Origin: Alviniconcha marisindica
Taxonomy: Eukaryota; Mollusca; Gastropoda; Provannidae
NCBI GenBank assembly: GCA_018857735.1
Contig: JABMCL010002257.1
Coordinates: forward strand, 62,501-126,500
DNA: 64,000 bases
Direction: 5' to 3'
A program made the position numbers and the translations under genes. Each line of letters starts with the position of its first letter. Position 1 is the first letter of the stretch. Under the pieces are notes generated by a model that worked only from the letters and a program-made list of their open reading frames with translations, was not told the origin of the DNA and did no database searches. Below, piece after piece: positions 1 through 24,492 of this stretch.

Positions 1-99
1 AGACCTCTGTCATTTTGTTGATGGGTTTCCCGTCCGCTTCCAGTCTTTACCTGCCAGTTATTCAGTGCACACGAACAGCCTTCGGATTTTTGTTGTTGA

Positions 100-584
100 C
101 GTAGAAATCCAGCCTATGTCGCCGGGGTCGATCATTTGCAAGTCAGTGAATTGGCAAGGAGCATATGCACACCGAGACCGATCTTTATGACGTCATTGTG
201 CAGTTGTTCCAAGAACAGCTCCTTGGTGTCTCGGCTGTGGGATGAAAGTGAGTGTACTCCGAATTTTGAAATATTTTTCCTTGAAACTGAAAAATAAAGA
301 TATATAGATTAAAAGATAAAGAAACAAAGTTGCCGCTCGTGTTCTGAAGCATGGTCCAAACACACAGTAGATTTATTTTGAAACAACAACAACAAAACAC
401 TAATTTTAGCAGAACTCTCTGTCCAGTTAATATCATCGTTCTTTTTAACGGCCTTTTGCGTATTTGCATCATCTGTCCTTAGAACTCACGGCGGTGTGTA
501 GCTGGAATTCTCTCTCTGATTTTTTTAATTTATTTTTTTAAGCCTATGGCACAAAATGCAGTTACAGCTTCGGCGGCGTGAACG
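100..584 (+). CDS. possible pair of small exons (100?-247 and 543-584), unrecognised; perhaps 5' exons of the CAP gene
   Basis: A frame is open from about 100 to a GTGAGT donor after 247. A T-rich tract ending in AAG then precedes a 42-nt segment (543-584) that ends at a good donor, GTAAGC. The two join in phase 1 and read ...SRLWDE-T-YGTKCSYSFGGVN. The second segment also ends in phase 1, as does the acceptor of the CAP exon at 4086, so a join to the CAP gene is possible. I do not recognise the protein. The same DNA has an alternative minus-strand reading (terminal-exon-like frame at 132-229 containing ELFLEQLHNDVIKIGLG). No evidence decides between them. Low confidence. Confidence 0.2.
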
Positions 585-1566
585 GTAAGCCAGCTTATGA
601 CAATCTTCATTCAGTCCTTAAAAAGGGAAGTCGAGCTGTCTCTGTTGACTTAGTGTGCGCCGCATCGGTGCAGGAGAGACTGAGAGGGGGGGGGGGGGGG
701 GGGGGGGCAAACCAACCAAACAAGTTTCGGAAACTACTTCTTCAATTCAGTTCATCTAGACTGGCAGGTTCGCCTATTTCACTATCGTTACTCGATCCGG
801 CAGTGAATTCTCAGAGTTCTTCACTTACGTGCCGCGTAAACTCGACTCATGTTATCTTATCCATGACAAACAGGATAAGAGATGAACGGCTCATCTGTGC
901 GGTTCGTTCCATCTCATCGCCCGTACAGAAGTGACTGAACAAGTAGCACCAGTCCTCATGTTCTGTTAGAACATGATACCGCTCAGTGACCAACTATACG
1001 ACAATAGCTAAAAAGAATCCACGAGACTGAATCCATCAGACTGTGAGAGTGCGATACTTTAAATGAAGTTATTTCGCACTCCACTCAGCGTGGAACGAAC
1101 GTAGCTAGGCTACATGTAGCCCAGTGTGTGCGGCCGTTTGCGTGACTACAGTTCATAGACGGGAAGAGATGTTGTGGTCGTTGTTGCTGGCTGTGTGAAC
1201 GAATTACTCAGTGGCATTGAGGCTGCTGCTGTGTCAGGTACGGAGGCTGCTGTTGTGCCACTGCTGTTGTGTCAAGTACTGAGGCTGCTGTTGTGTCATT
1301 GCTGTTGTGTCAGGCACTGAGGCTGCTGTTGTGTCAGGCACCGCGGCTGCTGTTGTGTCACTGAGGCAGGCCGACGATCAGGATGACTGGGAAGTTTCAG
1401 CGGACAAGACAGGACTGAGATGCCAGTGAAATGCCAGGCCACAGCTAGTCTACAAGATGATACCATTGTACTTGTGTATATAGGCTACACGTTGTGAGCA
1501 AGTGGTGGCTTTTGTGATCGTTATGACGACTGCTGGTGAGTTGTTGCCTGTGTGACATGATCGTGC
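585..1566. other. non-coding stretch with a G run and a degenerate 24-bp repeat
   Basis: No supportable gene. It holds a roughly 20-nt poly-G run near 687-707. From about 1205 to 1365 there are imperfect copies of a 20-24 bp unit built on GGCTGCTGTTGTGTCAGGCA. Confidence 0.5.
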
Positions 1567-2452
<886 letters not shown>

Positions 2453-2705
2453 ACATGCGTGTGTTGATGGGAGAGGGGGCAGGGGAGGGCCCGGAGCCGG
2501 GGAGCAAGCGAGCGTGTGTTTAAGATAGAAAGGAAGAAAGAGAGACTGAAAGAGCTTGAGGTAATTTCATCCAGCACTGAACGGATACTAATTTCATTAG
2601 CGAAAAGCTGTTAGCAGCTCGGTCTGCCTGGGCGCAGACGTCGGTAAAGTCTATAACAAAGAGAGCACTGACACTCGAACACGTGTGCGTCAGTGAAGGC
2701 ACTTG

Positions 2706-3560
2706 AAGACTGAAACTACACTGTTCGTGCCCGTCTCACGCGGCGACTTGAAGTCTACATCTGACACGGAAAGATTAAGGCAATTAAGACTGAAACTAGA
2801 GTTAGCGTTCCCGCGTGAAGTCTGTCAGACTGACACACAGAGAAGGCCGACTGAAACTCAGTAGAGTGTGCATGCCTGCGTGAAGTCTGTAACTGACACA
2901 CAGAGAAGGCCGACTGAAACTAGAGTGTGCATGCCTGCGTGAAGTCTGTAACTGACACACAGAGAAGGCCGACTGTAACTAGAGTGTGCATGCCCGCGTG
3001 AAGTCTGTAACTGACACACCGCAGAGAAGGAAAGACTGTAACTAGAGTGTGCATGCCCGCGTGAAGTCTGTAACTGACACACAGAGAAGGCCGACTGTAA
3101 CTAGAGTGTGCATGCCCGCGTGAAGTCTGTAACTGACACACAGGGAAGGCCGACTGTAACTAGAGTGTGCGTACCCGCGTGAAGTCTGTAACTGACAGAC
3201 AGAGAAGGAAAGACTGTAACTAGAGTGTGCGTACCCGCGTGAAGTCTGTAACTGACACTGACACAGAGAAGGCCGACTGTAACTAGAGTGTGCGTGCCGC
3301 GCTGACGTCTGTAACTTGACTAGTGACAGACAGAGAAGGCCGACTGTAACTAGAGTGTGTATGCCCGCGTGAAGTCTGTAACTCACACTCAGTAACAGAG
3401 ATTTGAGAAGGCAAGACTCAGTGAAACTAGAGTGTACATGCCCGCGTGAAATCTATGACTGGCACAGAGAGTTGAGAAGGCAAGACTGAAACTAAACGCC
3501 GGTGTGCGTGCTCGCGTGAAGTGTATAACTGACACAGAGAGAAGGCCAAAACTGACACAT
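2706..3560. repeat. approximately 60-bp minisatellite, about 13 copies
   Basis: Units of about 59-65 bp contain GCCCGCGTGAAGTCTGTAAC followed by a TGACACACAGAGAAGG segment. The core GAAGTCT recurs near 2748, 2816, 2881, 2941, 2999, 3061, 3121, 3180, 3240 and 3370, with decayed copies near 3303, 3447 and 3518. Central copies are nearly identical and the edges are degraded, as in an array homogenised from the middle. Confidence 0.9.
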
Positions 3561-3600
3561 TTGAGAGACAGGACAAGAACGCCGTGCACGTGCATGAACT

Positions 3601-4085
3601 TGACAAAGTGCGGAACTTCGCATTTGTTTTACTCGACAGAACTAGACTGAGAGGTTTCGAGCAGACATACTGACAGTGCACAGTGCATACTGACAGTGCA
3701 TACTGACAGTGCACAAATACTAAGCATCACATTTGTTTTAAAACTATAGAGAGAGGTTTCTGTCGACAGACATGCTGACAGCACACATCTAATGAACATC
3801 ACAATTGCTTTACTCGCTATAAAATTAGATAGGTTTCTGTCTGACATGCTCATAGCACACAAATACTGAACATCACATTTGCTTTACTCGTCAGAACTAT
3901 AGAGGTTTCGAGCAGCCATGCTGATAGCACATAAATAGGCCTACTGATCATCATATGCGTTTTGCTTTACTCGACAGAATTAGAGAGGTTTCGAACAGCC
4001 ATGCTGGTAGCACATAAATAGGCCTATTAATCATCACATAAATAGGCCTACTGATCATCACATATGTTTTGCTTTGACTCGACAG
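3601..4085. repeat. 70-106 bp tandem array whose units carry the CAP exon acceptor and exon start
   Basis: Five diverged copies of a unit built on TTTGCTTTACTCGACAG followed by GAGAGGTTTCGAGCAG lie at about 3629-3690, 3735-3790, 3809-3865, 3880-3935 and 3961-4015. The sixth copy is the real 3' splice site and first 45 or so coding bases of the CAP exon at 4086. The copies keep the pyrimidine-rich tract, the AG and the exon-like sequence, but later frames hit stops. Confidence 0.8.
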
Positions 4086-5225
4086 AATTAGAGAGGTTTC
4101 GAGCAGACGTGCTAGCAGCACATAACCAGTTCCGTGCCAAGCATGGATCACCAGAACTCGTCGCCAGTGAAGACCTGCACACGGGGGCTCAGGCCTGGGC
4201 CGACACCGTTGCAGACACTGGCTTTCTACAGTACAGTGAGGCTGCCGGTGAGTGCGGAAATAGTTATCCTTCTTTAGTGTGTGAAGCATAGATACTTTCC
4301 GACTTCCCTTTGCCCAGATTTTGTTTCTCGAGATTCAAGAAGAAGAAGAAGAAGGAGGAGAGAGGAGGAGGAGGAGGAGGAGGAAGAAGAAAAGAAAGAA
4401 AGAAAAAACAAAACAAAACAATCACTGTAAAGACCAAAACACAAACAAGCAAACAAAAAATTGAGGAGCGGGCCGAACCTTTCTCTTTAAAAGTTGTGGT
4501 CTGTGGACACTGTCTTGTGACTTTGTCCCTCACAATTATGAAACATTAAAATGGCTCTCGTCACTGCCCACCTTAATGCAGAAGTCATTCAGGTGGTGAC
4601 AGTGTAGCGATAGGTATATAAACTCCTCCCCCCCCCCCCTCCCCACCGGCCCTCCTCCATACCCTCTCCCCCTTCTCCCCCTCCGTAATAAGCCTTATGG
4701 TTTCTGTGGACGTTAAGCACCGTGTTTACTTACTTACAACCCATTGTTCAAGGCAATTCCGCCTCATCGCAGTGTCATGGGTCAGTAAACATGTGAATAG
4801 AGCATATCCTGACTATGCTGCACTCTCTTGCAGGTGTGGGCGAGAGCATCCTCTTTGTGGACGTGAACGGACAGAGGCCGTGCGGGCAGCAGGTGACCGG
4901 CCAGTGGTACAGCGAGTCCATTCACTACCCCTTTGACCAGCCCAGGTGGCGAAAAGGTAGGGTAGGTTCGGCGGAGGGACCCCCTACCCCACCACCCTAG
5001 CATCTACCTCCGCAGTCCCCTTCCCCTCACCCGTCTTTCTCCGTACCTCTCATACTTTACAGCGCCCTACCCCTTGATTCCCTACCTCCCCCATTCTACC
5101 TCCCCCCCCCCTCCACACACCCCCTTTACCCTTTCTGTCTCCACCACCTCTTACCCTTTCTACTCCCCACCCCCCTTAACCTTTCTAACACCCCCTTACC
5201 CATCTACCTCCCCACCCCTTATCCT

Positions 5226-5284
<59 letters not shown>

Positions 5285-5531
5285 TCTGTCTGTCTGTCTC
5301 TCTCTCACGCGCGCGCACATACACACACACACACACTCTCTCTCACATGAACGCGCGCACGCACGCACGCACGTACGCGCGCGCGCGCACACACACACAC
5401 ACATACACACACATACACTCACTCTGTCTGTCTCTCTCTCTTACGCGCGCGCGCATACACACACACACACACACTCTTTGTCACATGAATGCACGCACGC
5501 ACGCACGCACGCACATACATACATACATACA

Positions 5532-5567
<36 letters not shown>

Positions 5568-5894
5568 CCACACACACACACACACACACTTCGTCCCCAC
5601 GGAGAACACGGTATAACTAACACTAGTTAAAGCCCTAATTCCACTAACCGTTCGCTTGTCTGCACATTACGTGTTGGCTTTTAACGACGGATTGTCTCTC
5701 TGCTCGCAGACACCATACACTTCACTCAGCTGGTGTGGAGGTCAACGACAGAGATAGGAGTGGGCGTGGCCAGAGTGAGGGGGCAGGATCGCTGGGTGAT
5801 TGTCACACGCTACAGGCCTCAGGGAAACACCAACATGCCCGGGGATTTCAAAGCAAACGTTCTACCACCCCTTCAATCCCAGCAATACACGTGA
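4086..5894 (+). CDS. CAP-superfamily protein, GLIPR2/GAPR-1-like; three 3' exons, 5' end not assigned
   Basis: Exons 4086-4247, 4834-4956 and 5710-5894 join through GT-AG introns, all phase 1, and give about 156 residues, close to the roughly 154 of human GLIPR2. Only the first codons are missing. Motifs in order: AHNQFRAKHG (N-terminal helix), GES (the GENLA motif), GQWYSE, HFTQLVWRST (CAP1 signature, with Ile before the usual GH His), then IGVG and a C-terminal VTRYRPQGN...NVLPP tail ending in TGA. GLIPR2-type CAP proteins are small, non-secreted and associated with Golgi membranes; there is no signal peptide in the visible part. Of the four CAP cavity residues the two Glu and the second His are kept. 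The first His (LKHS in human) is Tyr (LQYS). The start codon must lie upstream in a phase-1 exon; the pair at 100-584 is one candidate. The gene is flanked on both sides by arrays copied from its own exons. Confidence 0.8.
4620..4737 (+). repeat. C-rich tract followed by a SINE-tail-like sequence in CAP intron
   Basis: A CCTCCCC-rich stretch is followed by TTATGGTTTCTGTGGACGTT and AAGCACCGTG, ending in TTTACTTACTTA. The GTGGACGTTAAGCAC core resembles 3' tails of invertebrate tRNA-derived SINEs. A related piece occurs at 21225-21275, which supports a dispersed family. No tRNA head is visible here. Confidence 0.45.
5223..5596. repeat. compound (CA)n, (CT)n and (GCAC)n microsatellite in CAP intron
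   Basis: Alternating (CA)n, TCTCTC, GCGCGC and (ACGC)n runs fill the end of the intron between the second and third CAP exons. A duplication is visible: two similar CA-CTCTGTCTGTCTCTC-GCGCGC blocks lie about 130 bp apart. Confidence 0.9.
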
Positions 5895-6625
5895 CATGAG
5901 AAGGGCAGGCGTGGCCATTGCCGCAAGGACTGGGCGTGGCCGCCAGAGTGAGGGGGCGGGACCTCTGGGTGATTGTCACACACTACAGGCTTCAGGGAAA
6001 CACCAATGCCTGGCGACTTTAAAGTAAACGTTCTACCGCTCCTGCAATCCAAGCAAGACACGTGACACGGCAGGGGTAGGCGTGGCCACTGCCGCAAGGA
6101 GTGGCGTGGCCACAGGGAGGGGGCAGGATTGCTTTGCGATTGTCTCACGCTACAGGCCTCAGGGAAACACCAGTGCCTGGGGACTTCAAAGCAAAGCAAA
6201 CGTTCTACCGCCCCTGAAATCCCAACAATACACGTGCCATGGCAGGTGTAGGCGGCGTGGCCATAGCTGCAACGAGCGGGCGTGGCCACAGTGAGGGAGC
6301 AGGATCACTTGGTGATTGTCACACGCTACAGGCTTCAGGGAAACACCAACATGCCTGGGGACTAAAGCAAAGGTTCTACCACCCCTTCAATCCCAGCAAC
6401 ATACGTGACATAGCAGGGAGAGGCGTGGTCACTGCCAAGGAGTGGGCGTGGCCACAGTGAGGGGGCAGGGCCGCTGGGTGATTTGTCACAAGCTACAGGC
6501 CTCAGGGAAACACCAACCTGCCTGGCGACCTCAAAGCGAACGTTCCATCGCCCTGACAATCCCACCAAGACACATACAGTGATATGGCAGGGGTAGGCGT
6601 GGTCGCTGCCAGTTGGCAGGCAAGG
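5761..6625 (+). repeat. five tandem copies of a 170-bp unit derived from the CAP last exon
   Basis: Copy 1 (5761-5930) is the coding 3' part of the CAP last exon, its TGA and 36 bp beyond. Copies 2-5 start at about 5931, 6102, 6277 and 6443. Each has TGGGCGTGGC, GTGATTGTCACACGCTACAG, CAGGGAAACACCAA and AACGTTCTACC in order. Only copy 1 has the 5' part of the exon and the splice acceptor, so the others are non-coding and probably lie in the 3' UTR. Small indels break the reading frame in the extra copies. Confidence 0.9.
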
Positions 6626-6959
6626 ATGCTTGGGTGTGGTGGATGCAGCAGACAAACGCCGCGTTCTGGTGGGTAAAGGTCACACAATGGGCGTGTTCAG
6701 TGGAAGGTGTGGTCACGCTTAGTGGGCCATTCTTAATGAGCTTGGTCACGGCAGGTCACGAGATTGAGAGAAGCTGGGATAAACTCGGTCGCCTTGGTGG
6801 CCTGACCTCATGAATATTCCGTGGGAATGGTCCGTCTTTAAGGCAGTACAGTGTTTCATGATGTGCTAAGCATCTTGGCATTTCCGGGCTGGGAGGAGAA
6901 TATACTGTGTCATCTTCCTAGGTCCACACATGCAAACTAAAAAGCGACTGACTGAAACA

Positions 6960-6995
<36 letters not shown>

Positions 6996-8039
6996 CACAC
7001 CACATATATAACCAACGACATGGCTATATAGTCACATGCTCGACTCTGGGTCAGAATTAACGTGTCGCCAGGAGAGAGGAAGCTCCACTCATGAACGCAG
7101 TCCAGCAAAAGTGAGGCGGCGCCCACGTGTTTGACAGATTTACAGAAACGTTTTCTCTCTCAGCTCATGTACGATGAACCCAACCCCTCTAGTGAGCGAG
7201 AGTTCACCGGAAGGAAACGATTCTGAACTGTCTTGGTGGTCAAAAGAGTGGTGTGTCTCGTCTGCGCGTGCTGATTGGTTAATCACGCCTGTCACTCAAA
7301 GTTCCGCGATGTGTTAATTGTGCGATGGGCGTGGCATTCTAACACCTGGCCGCAGTCAGTCGTGCGGATAACGTGAAAGCACTACGGTGAGCCAAATGGT
7401 TGTAGCATTCTGAAGGACTGGTCTGTTCAGCCGCCTACATCCATACAACATTAATGAACCAGTGTCATGGTTGACTTCACCAACGAGAAGGACGAACGTC
7501 ATCAACATTCTAGGGGAGACAAAATAACATTTCGTCTCCCTAGATCCACACACATACTTCCTGACTGACAGGACTCGAGGTGGGTGTGACCCAGGTAAAC
7601 GATTCACAGTGGGTGGGTATGGCTTTGTCATCACAGTGGCTGGGTATGGCTTTGTCATCGCAATGGGTGGGTGTGGCTTTGTCAGTGAAGCAAACGAGAG
7701 TCAAAGGTCTGTCGCTGTGTGGCATTGCCTTATCAAAACCATCACTGTAGTTCTTGTTTCACAGTGTTAGTCTCCACACACATGCTTCTTCATCATCAAC
7801 AGCTATAGAGATGGCTACTTGGAGTCAGAACTTCTCTGACCAGTGACTGCAGAGGATATACACCAGACATGCCCAGCTTTTCTTCAGGGCCAGCGTGAAA
7901 AGATTTAACCATTAAAGTCATAGTTTGGAAAATAAATGCTGCAAGAAACCAAAAAACGTAAGTATACAATTCATTTAAATTTGCAGCTTGACACATGCAC
8001 AAACACAGCAGTTTCAGAACATGCTAAAAGGAAAAACAA
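6626..8039. other. intergenic region between convergent CAP and AFMID genes
   Basis: No gene supported. It contains a (GCAC)n run at about 6960-6998. Near 7603-7690 there are three copies of a 31-bp repeat with GTGGGTGTGGCTTTGTCATC. The CAP transcript (plus) and AFMID transcript (minus) both end toward this interval. Confidence 0.5.
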
Positions 8040-8064
8040 CACTGAACATCCATGATCCTTTAGG

Positions 8065-8070
8065 TTTATT
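8065..8070 (-). terminator. candidate distal AFMID poly(A) signal AATAAA
   Basis: TTTATT on the plus strand reads AATAAA on the minus strand, in an AT-rich setting, 3.7 kb past the AFMID stop codon. Confidence 0.3.
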
Positions 8071-9295
8071 TCAATTAAAAAATATATAATTGTAAAAAAA
8101 CAATGTACATATATACTCAGCCAAAGAATATGCAATAGTACAAGCACTCAATGTGCCCATTTTCTCATAATGCAATACACAGTTACATAAAGGGGCAAAA
8201 AAAATACTGCAATGTGACATGACATTCACCCCCCACCCCTCACACCATTTTGTATTTATTTACTGCATGTTTAGTACCATGAGTATCTGTGGACACACAC
8301 ACATTTGTCATTCTATCTAGGATTTACGCATCAAGTGTATGTGCATGCACATTTGTGCGCATTTATGGGGGGGGGGGTTACAAATGATTCAGCAGCTTAG
8401 AAAATCTATATTTTAGGTTTTGAACCTTGTGACCTTGACCTTGAACACAGCAATCTGACCATTTCACCAAAGTAGCCATCACATTCTGTCCCTAGATGAT
8501 GTAAGAGGCATACCATGTTTGGCTACACAGGGTTCAAAACACATTCATCAGAAAACAAATGATCAGATGTTCATCAAGGATATGAACCCTCACTGTGACC
8601 TTGGCCTCAAATGTATGTAGCAATCCACTCTTCTTGTGTGTTTTTAAAATGGATAAAGGTTACTGTAGCTAATATCAAAACATAAAGCTGGATGGATCAT
8701 GTCACCTTGGAATGTTTGAAATATCTCACTGGAAGTCTTGAAGAAGGAGCTAATACTAAAACCTTTGCCATAGTAGCCAGGTGATTATATTATATATATA
8801 TACTTATCACTATGTCGACTAACATGAGTTTACACTTCGGTCAAAAGACCCAAAGATAAGTATTTGTATATGACTTCAAATGACACATTACAATATAAGG
8901 ATATAAATAATCTGCTCCTGAATAAAATAATACATCTATATTGGTTATTGATTTATTGCTCCATTTCTCTGAAACCCAGCCGCTCAGATCCTCTCATTCA
9001 CTGCCATGCCAAGCACAGCTCAGAACACATCTGGCATTTTCAAGTTTAAATCCGATTGTTTCCCAGACAGAGGGTGGGGCAAATTACACGGGCCATTGTG
9101 GATACAGAAGAAATGTACACATAAACTCCAAGACCTGGCACTCTGGCAGTCAGCCTCAATTTGCCAAAGAAGACCAGTTATGAAAAATGCAAATGTTCAC
9201 ACATCAGTTTTCAAATACTAAGCAAGTATATTGAGTAACACATTGTCTAATTACAATGTCAGCAAAATCACAAGCATCTGAAAATTTCTCTGTCC

Positions 9296-9327
<32 letters not shown>

Positions 9328-10360
9328 ATAGTAATAAACAATGATTAAGCTCCCTGAATTGTGGGATACAATACTCTGTATTTGACTGACACCCTCCCCC
9401 CATACCCCACCCCCAAAACACACACACACACAACACAACAACAAAACAGCAAAACAACAACAACAAAAAGCAACCCCCCAAAAACTGCAACAACAAAGAA
9501 GGAAAGAAAGAAAAACAAATTGGCATCTATAATTAAATGCCAACACAAAGAAAAGGTCTCTAGTCTGATGACCCTTGCATCCAATTATGCAAACTGGATG
9601 GCCAGATTTACAGCTCCATACTTGCACAATCAAGTTTCAAAACTGAGAAACCAGACCCCCCCCCCCCCCCCAGCTTCCTTACGTCCACAACCACAGACTC
9701 CCCCCCCCCCCCCACACACACACACCTGCACCCCCCCCCCCCCCCCACACACACACACATACACTGAGCAACAGCTCTATCTCTCTGACAAGTGTTTCAT
9801 CACCTACCCATTCAGAATCACACAGGGTCAGAGTTGGTAGTAACTGTCCCTGCCGCCTGTTGAAGTCTGGGTGTTGTTGTAGCCACTGGGCCCTCTGCAT
9901 TCCTTCACTGTTGTTTTGGCTTAATCACAGCTCACAGACCTGCTCTTCCTGTGTCCGCTCTACGACCCCCCCTCCCCCTTTTCCTTCTCCAGCCTGTCAG
10001 CCTTTTGTTGCCTGGGATGCTGCAGAGCAAAGGTATCCATTGGATGACTGTCTTCAGTTCTCAATAGACTGCTGCAGGGAATGGAGCTAGGGTGGTGGCA
10101 AGGTCCCTGAGAGCCTTGGTTATCATTATGCAGTGTTTGGAAGACTTCAATTCAGTGGTTTGCGACACACTTCCAATGCTATGGTTTATAATACCCGCAC
10201 AGCCAGACTTCTAACACTGATCACTACATGTATGTTATCACATTTGTGGATGCAAGGCAAAAAACAAAACAAAAATACACAAAAATAAAAGCAACTGCTG
10301 AGAAAAAGATTTCTGTTTGGTGTTTTGGTCAAGCAGACAGAGGGAGGAGCTGCTGCACTG

Positions 10361-10598
10361 GCAGACATTTACTGCTTACAATCCAGATGTGAAAAGAGGG
10401 TGATGAGCTGTTAAGTAAGGCAGACATTTACTGCTTACAATCCAGATGTGAAGAGAGGGTGATGGGCCATTAAGTAAAGCAGACATTTACTGCTTACAAT
10501 CCAAATGTGAAGAGAGGGTGATGGGCTGTTAAGTAAGGCAGACATTTACTGCTTACAATCCAAATGCGAAGAGAGGGTGATGGGCCGTTAAGTAAGGC
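10361..10598. repeat. 59-bp minisatellite, four copies
   Basis: Four near-identical units start with GCAGACATTTACTGCTTACA and end with TTAAGTAAG, at about 10361, 10420, 10479 and 10538. They lie in the probable AFMID 3' UTR. Confidence 0.9.
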
Positions 10599-11242
10599 CA
10601 ACAGTGGCACAAGTTTAAGTAAGCAATCCCCTATTTAAATGTGCAGTTTCCTCTAATAAACCCTCAACAGCAAATGTTTTTAATCACACACAAAAAGAAC
10701 AAGATGGGCGAACACAAACACAAAACAACCTGCCCCAAACCAAATAATGAGAGAAAGAAAAACAAGAAGAAGAAAAAGAGAGAAAATAAGATTTTTTCCT
10801 TCTTTTTTTTTACAAACTACAACAAAAGAAAGGCGGAAAAAAATTCCTCCAAAACCCCAATGTCAATCAATAACTTTCAGTATCATATCGTACATATGAA
10901 AGACTCCTTACGATCGAAAATGGCCAAAATAGGAATGGCTTAGGGGCAGGGTGGATAGGGGAAGAGGGTGGAGGGTGGGGAGGTGGGGGCAGGGGGTGGG
11001 GGAGTGGGGGCTAAATGTCCTTGGAATTTTTGCATACTATGTCAATATGTGACTCGAGAATAGATTTATACAATACTATTCAGTCAGTACCTTTGGGCCT
11101 GCAGATTTCATCACAAAGCATTTCAACATTCACAACCATGAGATATAGAAGTTAACAAATGAACCAACAAACAAACAAAGCTGAAAAAAGAAGAAAAACA
11201 TAAGAAGAATATTTTGTTTCCAAAACTTCTTTCAGCAGGTTT

Positions 11243-11253
11243 TTTATTTTATT
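11243..11253 (-). terminator. candidate proximal AFMID poly(A) signals (two overlapping AATAAA)
   Basis: The minus strand reads AATAAAATAAA about 530 nt past the AFMID stop codon, which is a common 3' UTR length. Confidence 0.35.
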
Positions 11254-11780
11254 TAAAAACCCACCAACCTGGGGGAAAATTGCAGTCATGTGTGTGTTGA
11301 CCAGCTGCTACAATTTGTGAAAACAGCAGCTCAGTGTTATTTGCACATCAGTTTCCCAAATAAAAATCAACTGCAAAAGAAATTACTGGAATGAAGAAAT
11401 AATTGAGTTTAACAATTGCCATTTAATTATCAAGTAAACAGAAAAAGAGAGAAAAACAAAAATGGACAGAAAAAAAAAGGATCTGTCACAATTTCAAGCT
11501 GATTAACAAATATACAGAAGAAAAGCAATGAGCCAGAATACTGGCATTATCAAGCACCTTGTAAAATGGAAGATGTAAGTCATAACCATTATGGTTTTCA
11601 ATGCAATCATCTGCTTAGAACTCCTCTTGTCATAAATGTCCACCTCCCTCACACAAAAGCAGACAAATCATCACCATTATTTGTAAATATCAACAACAGA
11701 TAAACAGATCTGCTGTGTTTACAAGTGCATCATGGCCCATTTTGTAAACAACGGGCGCATCCTTTTGGAGATCTCCCAGT

Positions 11781-23630
<11,850 letters not shown>

Positions 23631-24031
23631 TTTGCATCAGCTAGGAATAGGCGTATACACTCAAGTGGATCTAGTGGAAGAGATGATGACTAACAGTCAG
23701 AAAACCAAGCAAGCTGATCACAATCACACATCAAGAATCAATAATATACTACTGTCAACCACACAGCAATTTCTTTATGCAAAGTCACAAATCTTCATTA
23801 GCTCGTGAACTTGGATTGAAAATGATCAATCTGGTACAACTCTGTTTAGACAGAAAATTATTTATGGATGAAACACAATGACAATAATAACACTTTGTGA
23901 AGGTTGAACTTGAAGACTCACACACTCATGTCGACACTGATGGCCATACATGTATGCACTTGCAAGCAGGTGCCTTCAGTGGGCTGGATAATAACATTAC
24001 CAACACATCTGACACACCTACAGCACGGTTT

Positions 24032-24084
<53 letters not shown>

Positions 24085-24438
24085 CGCGCGCGTGGGTACG
24101 CGCGTGTCCATGCATGCGCGCGTGTGTGCACGTGTTGTGTGTGTGTATACACATACATACATACATACATACATACATACATACATACATACATACATAC
24201 ATACATACATACATACATACATACATCTCTGTGTATGTACACAAAGTACAAGTTTAAAACTTTACTTTCGTTTTCATGTATCGCCAATAACCGGAAGTCG
24301 CTCAACTTTTGTCCAAGGGAAAGAAATTCCTGTCGACTGTTCCGCTCATGCCACAGTTGTGCCATCCTGTCATGCAAATTCCTCCCTACCTTAGACATAC
24401 ACTAATATATGTGTATATCTGTCATTGTTTGAGCTGCC

Positions 24439-24492
<54 letters not shown>

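Larger units (their letters stand above)
8040..11780 (-). other. probable AFMID 3' UTR and downstream DNA
   Basis: No coding exon is seen. On the minus strand AATAAA signals occur at 8065-8070 and, nearer the stop codon, at 11243-11253. The 3' UTR is therefore either about 0.55 kb or up to 3.7 kb. The stretch holds long C runs (9297-9327, 9656-9671, 9701-9712 and 9731-9746), a degraded TGACCTTGACCTT sequence near 8430 that recurs near 8590, and a 59-bp minisatellite described separately. Which end is used cannot be told from sequence. Confidence 0.4.

Noticed and set aside
2858..3386. Minus-strand SYRLHAGMHTLVTVGLLC repeat frames
   Set aside because: Product of the 60-bp minisatellite, whose units happen to be near multiples of three.
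2706..3560. CRISPR array
   Set aside because: Regular repeats but no distinct conserved repeats with unique spacers. This is eukaryotic DNA and units are contiguous minisatellites; the same holds for 41312-42033 and 53942-54350.
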